From: Pleurodeles waltl
Lineage: Eukaryota; Chordata; Amphibia; Caudata; Salamandridae
Direction of reading: 5' to 3'
NCBI RefSeq assembly: GCF_031143425.1
Contig: NC_090444.1
Coordinates: 1,308,773,324-1,308,837,323, forward strand
Length of the DNA: 64,000 bases
A program made the translations under genes and the position numbers. This document shows positions 11,840 to 23,312 of the stretch, piece by piece (the first letter of the stretch is position 1; every line of letters begins with the position of its first letter). The notes beneath the pieces were generated by a model. It saw nothing but the letters and a program-made list of their open reading frames with translations. It did not search any database and was not told the DNA's origin.

Positions 11840-13383
11840 GTGATAGAGCTGTGGGATCCTGGAACTTCTAGCCTTCAGTCTACGGGCAGACCAGTCGGTT
11901 TCTCGCTCTCTGCTGTGCTTCAGCTCCGTTCCTCCACTCTGGCTCCCATTGGTCTTGGGTTGTGTCGGTCTTGCCTGGACTACCTGCCTCTTCCTCTCCT
12001 TCAGACTGTCGCAGGAAAGCAGTGTTCAGATCCATGAATAGGAGGTTCCATAATCCATCAGAACTGGAACATTGAAGGTTCTTCCTTAGATTTTTGAGGT
12101 GGTCTTATGCTGCTGAACAGGAACTGATTACCACCAGCCAGAGATGGCACTTCTTGACTTCTTATCGTCCCACTGCAGAGACTGCATCCTGTGAACATAG
12201 GGACTCTGACCTGCTCTAACAGCATATTGCCCAAAAACCATGAGAAGCTCTTTTTTCATTTACTAAGAAGCAGAGTTTTTGTCTTCTCAGTATTGATCTT
12301 TAATTTATTATCAAGACAGTAGGAACTCAGTACATTAAATTTGCGTTGCAGACCGATAGGCGTATGACCTGTTACCACCACATCATCCTCATAAATAATG
12401 TAGCTGGCATGCCTTCACAAGATTTTAGGATTTTCCTTGACAAACTAGCTGTCCCATCAAGATCAACTTGGGCCTAGTTATTACTGTGGAGTTTTATCAG
12501 GAGATCCAACAGGGCCTCAGATATGTGCCACTATTGCAGTTTGCAAGTACCTGCAACAATGTCTCAACAGGGATCACTCATCAACAAATTTTAAATGGAT
12601 GAATCTTTGCTAGATCATTCGCATGTAATAACTGGACAATAATGGCCTCAATTAGCTGTAACAGTAGTCGACGTTTTGACCCTGATCTATTTAAGTGTCA
12701 TCATCAGGACTTAGGGAAAAATAAATAATAGTGCTGTAAGGCAAAAGCCAAATGATACACTACAGCCAGAAGAAACAATTACCCAGTTAAGTTGGGACAG
12801 AAGATCCACAGGTAAATGTCCCGTCATATAGGAAAGAATCCATATTGATTCAAAAACTTTCAGAAAGAGACCGAAAAGTGGACATACAGAGCTGAAGAAG
12901 TAATGCCCTATGTCATGAAGTGAACAAAGCATCAAAATCAACCAGGGCTGAATTAAGCAAGGCTCCTGGGGGGAATTGCTGTACACACAATGTGAAACAT
13001 CCAAACTAATGGAGTTTCATCATAGTGTACCTCTGTCCACCCAGTTGAATGCCGCCCGGAAGGCAATGAAGCAGCGACAAAGATGTCCTGCCGGCTCCGC
13101 TGACCCTCCTTGCGACACCCCATAAGGTGAAACAGTGGTCCATTGTTGAATATTTTGGCCTAAATGCTCCCTGTTCCATCTGAACTATTCCAGTATCAAA
13201 AGCCTAAGTGGCTAGATGTTTTAATAAGGTTTGGGCGAATAACCTGGAGGTAATGTCCAAATGAGATATCAAGCGATAGTTACTAGGTTGATCTGTTTTA
13301 CCTTTCTTATGAATGGGCTTCACTATGGCTCCCTTCCATGATTCTGGGAGAATACCTGCATGAGTAACTCACTTGAAACACCC
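11840..13383 (-). pseudogene. LINE C, distal part (RT palm and C-terminus)
   Basis: On the minus strand, directly after the LTR-like insertion, the frame reads 'ILPESWKGAIVKPIHKKGK' and 'PSNYRLISHLDITSRLF' (about 13370-13220), the RT fingers. Near 12400-12240 it reads 'IYEDDVVVTG' and 'YCLDNKLKINTEKTKTLLL', with the YxDD motif kept as YEDD. Between them the frame is broken. The part at 11840-12200 may be the C-terminal segment but is not convincing. The first half of the gene lies beyond the insertion, at 16049-16350, and the reading continues across the duplicated CACCC. It is a different family from LINE A. Confidence 0.65.
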
Positions 13384-16048
13384 TGTAAGGAAATGCCTCC
13401 TTGGCATGGTTACCCCCTGACTTTTTGCCTTTGCTGATGCTAAGTTATGATTTGAAAGTGGGCTGGGACCTTTCTAACCAGGCCCCAGCACCAGTGTGCT
13501 TTCCCTAAACTGTACCTTTGTCTCCACAATTGGCACAACCCTGGCACTCAGGTAAGTCCCTTGTAACTGGTACCCCTGGTACCAAGGGCCCTGATGCCAG
13601 GGAAGGTCTCTAAGGGCTGCAGCATGTCTTGTGCCACCCTAGGGACCCCTCACTCAGCACATGCACACTGCCTCTCAGCTAGTGTGTGCTGGTGGGGAGA
13701 AAATGACTAAGCCGACATGGCACTCCCCTCAGAGTGCCATGCCAACCTCACACTGCCTGTGGCATAGGTAAGTCACCCCTCTAGCAGGCCTTACAGCCCT
13801 AAGGCAGGGTGCACTATACCACAGGTGAGGGCATAGGTGCATGAGCACTATGCCCCTACAGTGTCTAAGCAAAACCTTAGACATTGTAAGTGCAGGGTAG
13901 CCATAAGAGTATATGGTCTGGGAGTTTGTCAAACACGAACTCCAAGGTACCATAATGGCTACACTGAACACTGGGAAGTTTGGTATCAAACTTCTCAGCA
14001 CAATAAATGCACACTGATGCCAGTGTACAATTTATTGTAAAATACACCCAGATGGCATCTTAGAGATGCCCCCTGAAAACATACCCGACTTCCAGTGTAG
14101 GCTGACCAGTTTCTGCCAGCCTGCCACACACCAGACATGTTGCTGGCCACATGGGGAGAGTGCCTATGTCATTCTGTGGCCAGGAACAAAGCCTATACTG
14201 GGTGGAGGTGCTTCTCACCTCCCCCTGGAGGAACTATAACACCTGGCGGTGAGCCTCAAAGGCTCACCCCTTTTGTTACAGCGCCACAGGGCATCCCAGC
14301 TAGTGGAGATGCCAGCCCCTCCGGCCACTGCCCCCACTTTTGGCGGCAAGGCTGGAGGAGATGATGAGAAAAACAAGGAGGAGTCACCCACCAGTCAGGA
14401 CAGCCCCTAAGGTGTCCTGAGCTGAGGTGACCCCTGCCTTGAGAAATCCTCCATCTTGAGTTTGGAGGATTCCCCCAATAGGATTAGGGATCTGCCCCCT
14501 TCCCCACAGGGAGGAGGTACAAAGAGGGTGTAGCCACCCTCAAGGAAAGCAGCCATTGGCTACTGCCCTCCCAGACCTAAACACCCCCCTAAATTCAGTA
14601 TTTAGGGGCTCCCCAGAACCTAGGAAACTAGATTCCTGCAACCTTAACAAGAAGAAGGACTGCTGACCTGAAGCCCTGCATCGAAGACGGAGACAACAAC
14701 TGCTTTGGCCCCAGCCAAGTTTCGAAGGAAACTGCAACAGCGAAACATCCAACAGGGACCAGCGACCTCTGAAGCCTCAGAGGACTGCCCTGCACCCAAG
14801 GACCAAGAAAATCCCATGAACAGCGGCTCTGTTCAAGTACCTGCAACTTCTTTGCAACAAAGAAGCAACTTTAAAGACTTCACATTTCCCGCCGGAAGCG
14901 TGAGACTTCACACTCTGCACCCAACGCCCCCGGCTCGACCTGTGGAAAACCAACACCTCAGGGAGGACTCTCCGGCGACTGCGAGACCGTGAGTAACCAG
15001 AGACGACCCCCCTGAGCCCCCACAGCGACGCCTGCAGAGAGAATCCAGAGGCTCCCCCTGACCGCAACTGTCTGTAACAAGGGACCCAACGCCTGGAACC
15101 AACACTGCACCCGCAGCCCCCAGGACCTGAAGGAACCGAACTCCAGTGCAGGAGCGACCCCCAGGCGACCTTCTGCCTAGCCCAGGTGGTGGCTACCCCG
15201 AGGAGCCCCCCGTGCCTGCCTGCATCAGGGAAGTGACCCCGGGTCCCTCCATTACTTCCTACCTAAAAACCTAACACCTGTTTGCACACTGCATCCAGCT
15301 GCCCCTGTACCGCTGAGGGTGTACTTTCTGTGCCTGCTTGTGTCCCCCCCCGGTGCCCTACAAAACCCACCTGGTCTGCCCCCTGAAGACGCGGGTACTT
15401 ACCTGCTGGAAGACTGGAACCGGGGCACCCCTGTTCTCCATTGAGGCCTATGTGTTTTGGGCACCTCTTTGACCTCTGCACCTGACCGGCCCTGAGCTGC
15501 TGGTGTGGTAACTTTGGGGTTGCCTTGAACCCCCCCAACGGTGGGCTACCTTGGCCCCAACTTTGAGACTTGTAAGTGTTTTACTTACCTGCAAACCTAA
15601 CCTTTACTTAGCTCCCCCAGGAACTGCTGATTTTTACACAGTGTCCACTTTGAAAATTGCTTATTGCCGTTTTTACAAAGACTGTATATGATATTGCTTT
15701 TATTCAAAGTTCCTAAAGTATCTAAGTGAATTACCTTACATTTAAAGTATTACTTGTAAATCTTGAACCTGTGGTTCTTAAAATAAACTAAGAAAATATA
15801 TTTTTCAATATAAAAACCTATTGGCCTGGAGTAAGTCTTTGAGTGTGTGTTCATCATTTATTGCCTGTGTGTGTACAACAAATGCTTAACACTACCCTCT
15901 GATAAACCTACTGCTCGACCACACTACCACAAAATAGAGCATTAGAATTATCTCTTTTTGCCACTATCTTACCTCTAAGGGGAACCCTTGGACTCTGTGC
16001 ACACTATTTCTTACTTTGAAATAGTGTATACAGAGCCAACTTCCTACA
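13384..16048 (+). mobile_element. 2.67-kb LTR-like element (probable solo LTR)
   Basis: The block begins TGTAAGGAAATGCC and ends CAACTTCCTACA, so it has TG...CA termini. It is flanked by CACCC at 13379-13383 and 16049-16053. It has no gag or pol and no recognisable protein. An AATAAA lies at 15782-15787, followed by a GT-rich stretch ('GAGTGTGTGTTC' near 15840) and 261 bp to the end, the layout expected of R-U5. This favours a solo LTR with a very long U3 over a DNA transposon, although the ends also form a weak inverted repeat. I recognise the 3' end as a very common newt repeat. It splits LINE C. Confidence 0.65.
15782..15787 (+). promoter_or_regulatory. Polyadenylation signal in LTR-like element
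   Basis: AATAAA followed about 55 bp later by a GT-rich run, placed 261 bp before the 3' end of the 13384-16048 element. The minus-strand element at 47488-50545 has its AATAAA in nearly the same relative place. Confidence 0.5.
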
Positions 16049-16350
16049 CACCCACTCAGAATAGAGCGACATTTCTTTGGATCCTTTCTAAAAATGATAG
16101 ATGGAAGGCCATTCAGCCCACCGGCCCTGGAGGATTTCATATTGCAGATAATTTGAGACAGCACCTCTGCAATCTGATTGATATGCAGGAAGATCCGTGG
16201 TCAGTTGCGCTATCTCCCATTGTAGGACACAATAAAACAGAGTGTGGTGTCCATCTGGAGCGGAGCGGAATCCTAGCATGTCACCTGGACCTGTGCCCTT
16301 TGATGAGAGGCCCAAACCGTGGGTGGTACACAGCACAGTAAAAGCTATGA
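16049..16350 (-). pseudogene. LINE C, proximal part (pre-RT)
   Basis: The minus strand reads 'IAEVLSQIICNMKSSRAGGL' and on to 'IIFRKDPKKCRSILSG' (about 16170-16050). This is the segment that precedes RT motif 1 in LINEs ('N.KS.KA.G.DG.P...FK'). It stops at the LTR-like insertion and resumes at 13383, where 'ILPESW' follows as expected. One 5-bp duplication (CACCC) is shared by the two pieces. It was one gene before the insertion. Further upstream, 16200-16350, the frame has stops. Confidence 0.6.
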
Positions 16351-16789
16351 GGGCTGCTTAAAGAATGCAATATTTATTTCTACGAGTACTCCACCTGTGA
16401 AGAAAAGTGATAACTACAGCTGGAGAATGACATTTTTACAACTCAGTGTGTCAAAAAATATCATGAGCCAGAAATACGCAAGAATCAACTCATCGGTTTG
16501 TGGCGGGAGCAGCGAAGAAAGAGGGAGACCAGGAAGTAACCGCCAGTATGAGGCATATGCAATGGACTGAGATGGGATTGAATAATGTTGTATCCTTTCT
16601 CTAGGGCGATGGGAAGATTAGTTTGCTATAGTACATGTTTCTAAGAGTGCTGGAGATTAAAGTACAGAAAGTTAAGCATAAACCTCACCTCCAGTCCTGA
16701 CACACAATAAAGTAAAATTGCTACTAACGATACCTGTAATATTCTACTAAGTGTTATGCCCAAATGTCATGTTGGTTAAGAGAAGGCAG
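16351..16789. other. Unassigned interval between LINE C and L1-like LINE
   Basis: No convincing reading frame or terminal repeats. A plus-strand AATAAAGT near 16710 could be a retroelement tail, but nothing upstream supports it. Confidence 0.3.
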
Positions 16790-17047
16790 GAAAGATGCTT
16801 GCTATTTAAAAAACTGCGTGTAAACTATTGTTTCTGTTAATGAACTTGATGGTACTATTGCAATTGCTAATGCTGACATTTCTAGCTTCTTTCAAACCTT
16901 CTATAATTCACTACATACTGAGGATACTCACCCTTGTGCTGTTGAGTTTGCTAAGTATTTGGATCTCATTTCTAAATCATCCCCTTTAGTTGATAAATGT
17001 CAAGATCTAGAAGCAGATATTACATTACAAAAAACTAATGATGACCA
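16790..17047 (+). pseudogene. L1/Tx1-like LINE, part 1 (before TTAA insertion)
   Basis: The plus strand reads 'ELDGTIAIANADISSFFQTF' followed by 'YNSLHTEDTHPCAVEFAKYL'. This resembles the linker before RT motif 1 in L1 and Tx1 ORF2 ('I...F..FY..LY'). The frame runs up to TTAA at 17048-17051, where a 4.5-kb element interrupts it, and resumes at 21575 with 'ALKIAKAQGLDGFSIEL'. The join needs a frameshift, so the copy was probably already decayed. Confidence 0.55.
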
Positions 17048-17344
17048 TTAACCTGTTGGGTGCCTGGGATGAGCTGATCTCGCACTCTGCCACGGTTGCC
17101 GTGTGCCGAGGACGAGACCAGCTCGTTCTCCACCACCTCCCACTCCCCTCCCCTTGGCAGGGATGGAAGGGGCATCGCTTCCCCTTGCACCCCTCCACAC
17201 TAACGTCTGATGACGTCAGCATGCAATAGCTCAGCTTCCAGCACAAGGACAGGTTTTCCTTTCATGTATTTCTGAACATTCCTGCAGCCAGATCGCATAG
17301 CGATCAGGCTGCAGACACCAGGGAGTTTTTTTTGTTGGTATATA

Positions 17345-18200
17345 TCATGAGGAGAGCGGCCCCTTGGGCAAGGGTCGCTCCCCCCCTGGAGGCAGATTGG
17401 CTTATATTAATTAGGCCCATATGCCCCCAAGGGGGGCAGAAACCTCTAGATGCCAGGAATTGTTTACTATTTTATTTTAGGTGGGGAGCGAACCCTTAGG
17501 CAAGGGTCGCTCTGCTGGGGGGCAATTTTATTTTAGGCCATTTCTGCCGACCTTGGGGGCAAATCAGCCTATTTTTCTTAGGCCAATCTGCCCCCAAAGG
17601 GGGCAGAAATCACTAGACACCAGGGTTTTTTTTTTGGCGCCAATTTCACACAAAGGGAGCGACCACTTAAACAAGGGTCACCCCCCTGGGGGGCAGATTT
17701 ATTTCAGGCCATTTCTGCCCCCCCTTGGGGGCAGATCGGCTTATTTTAATTAGGCTGACCTGTCCCCACGCGGGGGTGGTGGGGAGAGGGGGGCAGAAAC
17801 CACTAGGCACCAGGTGATTTTCTATTTTTTTTTTTTTTTTTTACGGATGGGGAGCGACCCCTTAAGCAAGGGTCGCTCCCCCGGGAGCAAATTTATTTTA
17901 GGCCATTTCTGCCCCCATTGGGGTTAGATCGGCCTATTACTATTAGGCGATCTGCCCGTATGGGGGGCAGAAACCACTTGGGCACCAAGGATTGGTGTGT
18001 ATGTGTGTTTTGTTTGGGGGGCAGCCCCTTGAGCAAGAGTTACTACCCATGGGGGCACATTACTGCTGCCCATTTCTGCCCTACTTTGGGGGCAGATCGC
18101 CTTAATTTTATAAGGCCCATCTGCCCCCAAGGGGGACAAAAAGCCCACCAGGGAAGATTTTTTTTCTTCAAAAACCTCCACCCCCAAATAAATGGGGACA
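17345..18200. repeat. Tandem array A (~130-195 bp units)
   Basis: Five degenerate units carry the anchor AGGGTCGCTC (or variants) at 17371, 17503, 17674, 17869 and 18036. Each unit has 'GGGGAGCGACCCCTTA', an internal GGGGCAG...CTGCCCC inverted pair around 'ATCGGCCTATT', and 'AGAAACCACTAGGCACCAGG', then a T-rich spacer of variable length. The inverted pairs give each unit its own hairpin. Confidence 0.75.
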
Positions 18201-18829
18201 AAGTTGTTCTGCCCACTGGCAGATGTGGCAATTACCCCCAATCCACTCTCCAAAGGGGGGCGGCGGGGGAGAAAGCCTACTAGATGCCAGGGATTTTTTT
18301 TTTAAAAGATAGTGGGGTGGTGGCTACCAACCAGTATGTGTATGGTTATGCCCCCACCCCAACTGAAGGGGGTAACAGTCTTTTGGCTCTCCCCCAGCAC
18401 ACTAAAAGATCTTATCCCAAAGGTATGCAAGAGGACATTTGATTATTTTGGGTTTAGGATTTACATTTGGGCCATGAGAGCTTGTCTAACTCTGAAAAAC
18501 ATCCCACTTGGAATGGTGAGGGCTGCACTTTTTGGACTTTGGGACGCTGCCATGTAGAAAAATCTACGAGACCTAGACACATCTGAAACCTAAACATCTG
18601 GGGGAGTCCAGGGTGGTGTGCTTCACATGCACCCGCACTATTTTCTCACCCACAATGCCCTGCACGCCTCCAACTTTGCTAGAAATCACATTCTCCCCAC
18701 AGTTTTGTGATGGAACCTTCCTGAATCTACAGGAATCCACAAAATCCTACCACCCAGCATTGTTGCATCTATGATAAAAAATTCTGCCCCACTTGTCAGC
18801 CTAAAAACTTTTTTTTCCCTCCAAATTGC

Positions 18830-20560
18830 CCTTTTGGACCTGCTTTGGTTCCCCCAATTTAGACATATTTTTGGCTCTTCCCTGTCACAGGCACTTGGCC
18901 CACCTACACAAGTGAGTTATCATTTTTATAGGGAGACTGAGGAGAAGGTTGGGTGGAAGGAACTTTGTGCCTGTGTGGTGATTCCCACACAGAAATGTGT
19001 GGGAAAATGAGATTTAAAAAAAAAAGCTAAATTTGAGGTTTGCTGAGGATTCTGGGTAAGAAAACACTGGGGGATCCACGGAAGTCACACCTCCCTGGAC
19101 TCCCTCAGGTGTCTAGTTTCCAGAAATGTCTGGGTTTGGTAGGTTTCCCTAGATGGCTGCTGAGCCCAGGACCAAAAACGATGGTACACCCCCAGCCCCT
19201 CCTGCCCCCCGCCGGGCCCCTCCGCCCCCACAAAAACAGGTAGTTTGATATTTGATGATTTTAATCTGCCAAGTAGTGTTTTGGGGCATTTCCTGTCCCA
19301 GGCACAAGGCCTACCCACATAAGTGAGGTACCATTTTTAATGGGCGATGTGGGGGGATGCTGGGTATAAGGAAGTTTGTGGCTCCCCTCAGATTCGAGAA
19401 CTTTGCAGCACCGAAATGTGAGGAAAAAGTGTTTTTGTATTTTGCCAAATGTTGAGGTTTGCTAAAGATTCTGGGTAACCAAACCTGGTGAGAGCGCCGC
19501 AAGTTACCCCATCCTGGGTTCCCCTAGGTGTCTAGTTTTCATAAATGTTCAGGTTTGCTAGGTTTTCCTAGGTGCCAGATGAGGTAGCGGCCAAAATCCA
19601 CATCTAGGCACTTCGCAAAAAACACGCCAGTTGTCAATGTAAACATTTGATGTGTCCATGTTGCATTTTGGGACGTTTCTTGTTGCGTGCACTAGGCCTA
19701 CCAACACAAGTGAGGTACAGTTTTTATCGGGAGACTTAGGGGAATGCTGGGTGGAAGGAAATTTGTGGCTTCTCTCAGATTCCAGAACTTTCTATCACCG
19801 AAATGTGAGGAAAAAGTGTTTTTTTTTTTTTGCCAAATTTTGAGGTTTGCAAAGGATTCCGGGTAACAGAACCTGGTGAGAGCCCCACATGTCACCCCAT
19901 TCTGAATTCCCCTAGGTGTCTAGTTTTAAAAAAATGTATAGGTTTGCTAGGTTTCCCTAAGTGCCGGCTGAGCTAGAGGCCAAAATCCATAGCTAGGCAC
20001 TTTGCAAAAAACAGGTCAGTTTTCTTTGAGAAAATGTGCCCATGTTGTGTTTTGGGGCATTTCCTGTTGCGGGCACTAGGCCTACCCTCACAAGTGAGTT
20101 ACCATTTTTATCAGGAGACTTGGGGGAATGCTGGGTGGAAGGAAATTTGTGGCTTCTCTCAGATTCCAGAACTTCCTATCACCGAAATGAGAGGAAAAAG
20201 TGTTTTTTTGCCAAATTTTGAGGTTTGCAAAGGATTCTGGGTAACAGAACCTGGTAAGAGCCCCACAAGCCTCCCCGTCCTGGATTCCCCTAAGTGGCTA
20301 GCTTTAAAAAGTGTATAGGTTTGCTTGGTTTCCCTAGGTGCCGGCTCTAGAAGCCAAAATCCACAGCTGGGCACTTTCCAAAAAACACATCAGATTTCAA
20401 TGTAAAAATATGATGTGTCCATGTTTGCGTTCCCTGTCGCAGGCATTAGGCCTACCCACACAAGTGAGATACCATTTTTATTGGGAGACTTGGGGGAATA
20501 CAGAACAGAAGAACAAGTGTTATTGCCCTTTGTCTTTCTCTACATTTTTCCTTCCAAATG
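18830..20560. repeat. Tandem array B (~370-410 bp units)
   Basis: Five units are anchored by AAGTGAG, in the context CCTACCNACACAAGTGAG, at 18910, 19321, 19708, 20092 and 20462, spaced 411, 387, 384 and 370 bp. Other shared blocks are GGAAGGAAATTTGTGGC, GAGGTTTGCAAAGGATTC and AGGTGCCGGCTGAG. The outer units are most diverged and the last is cut short. Related single units occur at 56030-56275 and 56880-57400. Confidence 0.8.
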
Positions 20561-21574
20561 CAAGACAGTGTGTAAAAAATACATCTATTTGGGAAATGCC
20601 CTGTAATTCACATGCTAGTATGGGGACCCCGGAATTGAGAGATGTGCAAATAATCACTGCTTCTCTACACCTTATTGTGTGCCCATTGTGGAAATACGAA
20701 GGTTTCCGTGATATCTATTTTTCACTCTTTATATTTCACCAAATGAATTGCTGTATACCCGGTATACAATGAAAACCTATTGCAAGGTGCATATCATTTA
20801 TTAGCTTTGGGTACCTACGGTTCATGATGAACCTACAAGCCCAATATATTCCTGCAACCAGAAGAGTTCAGCAGACGTAACAGTATATTGCTTCCAAAAA
20901 CCTGCCAAAGTTGGAAAAAGTTATAGAAGAAAACGTGGACAGAAATGACTTTTTTCACCTCAATTTCAATATTGTTTTAATTTTGCTGCTACTTTCTGTA
21001 GGAAAACCTTGGCGGATCTACCCAAATGACCCCTTGCTGAATTCAGAATTTTGTCTACTTTTCAGAAATGTTTGGCTGTCTGGGATCCAGCATTGGTGTC
21101 ACATCCATTTCTGTCACTAACTGGAAGGAGGCTAAAAGCTCAAAAAAATAATAAAAATGGGTATGTCCCAGTAAAATGCCACAATTGTGCTGAAAAATGT
21201 GGTTTTCTGATTCAAGTCTGCCTGTTCATGAAAGCTAGGAAGATGGTGATTTTAGAACTGCATACCCTTTGTTGGTGCCATTTTCAGAGAAAGAACCACA
21301 AGCCTTCTTCTGCAGCCCTTTTTTCCCATTTGAAAAACAAACAAAAAAAAAGAATGTTAGCTGTATTTTGCCTAATTTCTTGGTCTCCTCCTGGGGAACC
21401 CACAAAGTCTGGGTACCTCTAGAATCCCTAGGACGTTGCAAAAAAAAGATGCAAATTTGGTGTGGGTAGCTTATGTGGACAAAAAGTTATGAGGGCCTAA
21501 GCGTGAACTGCCCCAAATAGCCAAAAAAAGGGTTGGAACCTGAGGGTGAAAAGGCCTAGCAGCGAAGGGGTTAA

Positions 21575-22595
21575 AGCCCTCAAAATAGCAAAGGCACAAG
21601 GCCTTGATGGTTTCTCTATTGAGCTTATTTCTGTGTTAGACTCTTTTTGTTGTACCTAATAATTGCTACTCTTTTGAACTCATTTATTCTTATTCAAAAG
21701 CTAGTGGCATCATTTGGAAGCTTTAATGACCATAATTTCCAAGCATATTAGGAAAGCATAAAAATTATAGACCTATTTCACTTATTAATTTGATTGCGAA
21801 AATTGGCCAAGATCTTAGCTACTTAATTGGATTCCATTGTTCACATACTTGTTAAACCTGGTTAGTATAGTTTTATTACAGGTATTATTGCTATAGATAA
21901 TGCAAGAATGTTTTCAAACATTATTTATTTATCAAGCTTATAAATTTTAATCTTCCCTATCAAAATGTTCTCTTGATACTGAGAAAGCTTTTGATCATAC
22001 ACATTGGCAACATATGTGTAATACTTTGAAATGGTTTGGTTTTGGCCCCCAAATGTATTACATTTGTGGAACTATTAGATGCTAACCCCGAGCTAGTGGA
22101 TGTTTCTCTCCATATTTTGATTTATACAGAGGTGCTAGACAGGGATGTCCTTCTTCCCCTCTACTTTCTGTACAATGTTCAGAACCTTCCTGGAAATAAT
22201 TTAATGCAATTCCAATATATCTAGTTTTAAACATGGTTATGCTGATGATATTTTGATACACATGTCCATTCCAGCTACTTCTTTAGAACCCTTCTTACAA
22301 GAAATATGATTGTATTCCAGTGCCCAACGATATACACTGAATTGCACTAAGACTGAGATGCTCCCTTTGAATTCTCTGTGCTTTCAATATATGTGTACCA
22401 ATTCTAAATTTGCACAGTGCTCTTCAAAGCTGGTCTAAATGTTTAAAAATTGTGGATTGTGACCTTCCACTTATTGTTTCAATATATTTTTAGGCTCTTT
22501 ATCTCCTGATTTCCATAGCTCTACTAGCATACCTCTTATCTGGCCTTTTGAATGTCATTATTTTATTTTTAAAGAAGTATTGTCTTGCTCAAACC
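21575..22595 (+). pseudogene. L1/Tx1-like LINE, part 2 (RT core)
   Basis: After the TTAA element the plus strand reads 'ALKIAKAQGLDGFSIEL', then near 21980 'DTEKAFDHTHWQHM' (motif A), near 22130 'YRGARQGCPSSPL' (motif B, the RQGCPLSPL form typical of L1/Tx1), and near 22235 'GYADDILIH' (active-site YADD intact). Stops and frameshifts separate the blocks. It ends where the 3' end of LINE D begins, near 22600. The motif-B wording separates it from LINEs A, D, E and F, which have QGCVLAP. Confidence 0.65.
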
Positions 22596-23312
22596 CAAGC
22601 TCAAACAAATCTTTATTCGGATAAAAATATCCATAAAAGAAACACACAGATAAAGTTCATGCAAACAAGTCACCAAAAACATTGACAGATTTAGAATAAG
22701 AATAAAATTCATACAAATTAATCACAGAACATTCACAATTTAGGTGAACACACACACAAATCAAAAAAAATAAATAATGATCAATAGCCAGCAAAAGAAA
22801 AATCATTATCATATAATATCAAATAAAATTAAGATTGTTTAACATGTTATCTCCATACATCAAAAGAACCCTACCATGACAATACACAACTAAAATCCTC
22901 AAACCTAGAATACTAATCAGTAATATTAGATTATTTAAAAATCTAGTATCCATGTTATTCTACTCCATAAGTGGAGGATGGCTTGCAAGATCTAAACAGA
23001 TAATCTATGGCAAAGAGCCACATTACCGATATTTTGGATAAAATTAAAAGCATCTTTATGATTAATACATCTTTTCTGTAAAAATATTGGTTGTAATATT
23101 TGTTTCCTAAAGTCCCTACAAAAAATTACAAAAAAAAATAAAGTGCACTGTAGACTGATTTGACTTGCCATCACATTGGCATTTGGGTAGCTTTTGGGAA
23201 CAGAGACCCATTTTGAGAAAGGCGACCATAAAGTGCAAAGTGGCAATTCACAATCTGGTAAGATACAATCTATGATGGGTGTTTGATATTAGCATAAGAT
23301 AGCTCTCAACAT

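Larger units (their letters stand above)
17052..21570. mobile_element. TTAA-flanked composite DNA element with two internal arrays
   Basis: A 4,519-bp block lies between TTAA at 17048-17051 and 21571-21574 and interrupts an L1-like LINE. Its ends are imperfect inverted repeats: CCTGTTGGGTGCCTGG on the left, and CCCCTTCGCTGCTAGG as the complement of the right end, about 11 of 16 matching. TTAA duplication is the mark of Kolobok and piggyBac transposons. No transposase is present. Inside are two unrelated tandem arrays (17345-18200 and 18830-20560) and a unique right part (20560-21570). A decayed relative lies at 56030-58441. I recognise the sequence as an abundant salamander repeat. Confidence 0.65.

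Noticed and set aside
17345..18200. Considered a CRISPR-like array because of regular hairpin repeats
   Set aside because: Units are degenerate along their whole length with no unique spacers, no cas genes, and a eukaryotic context.
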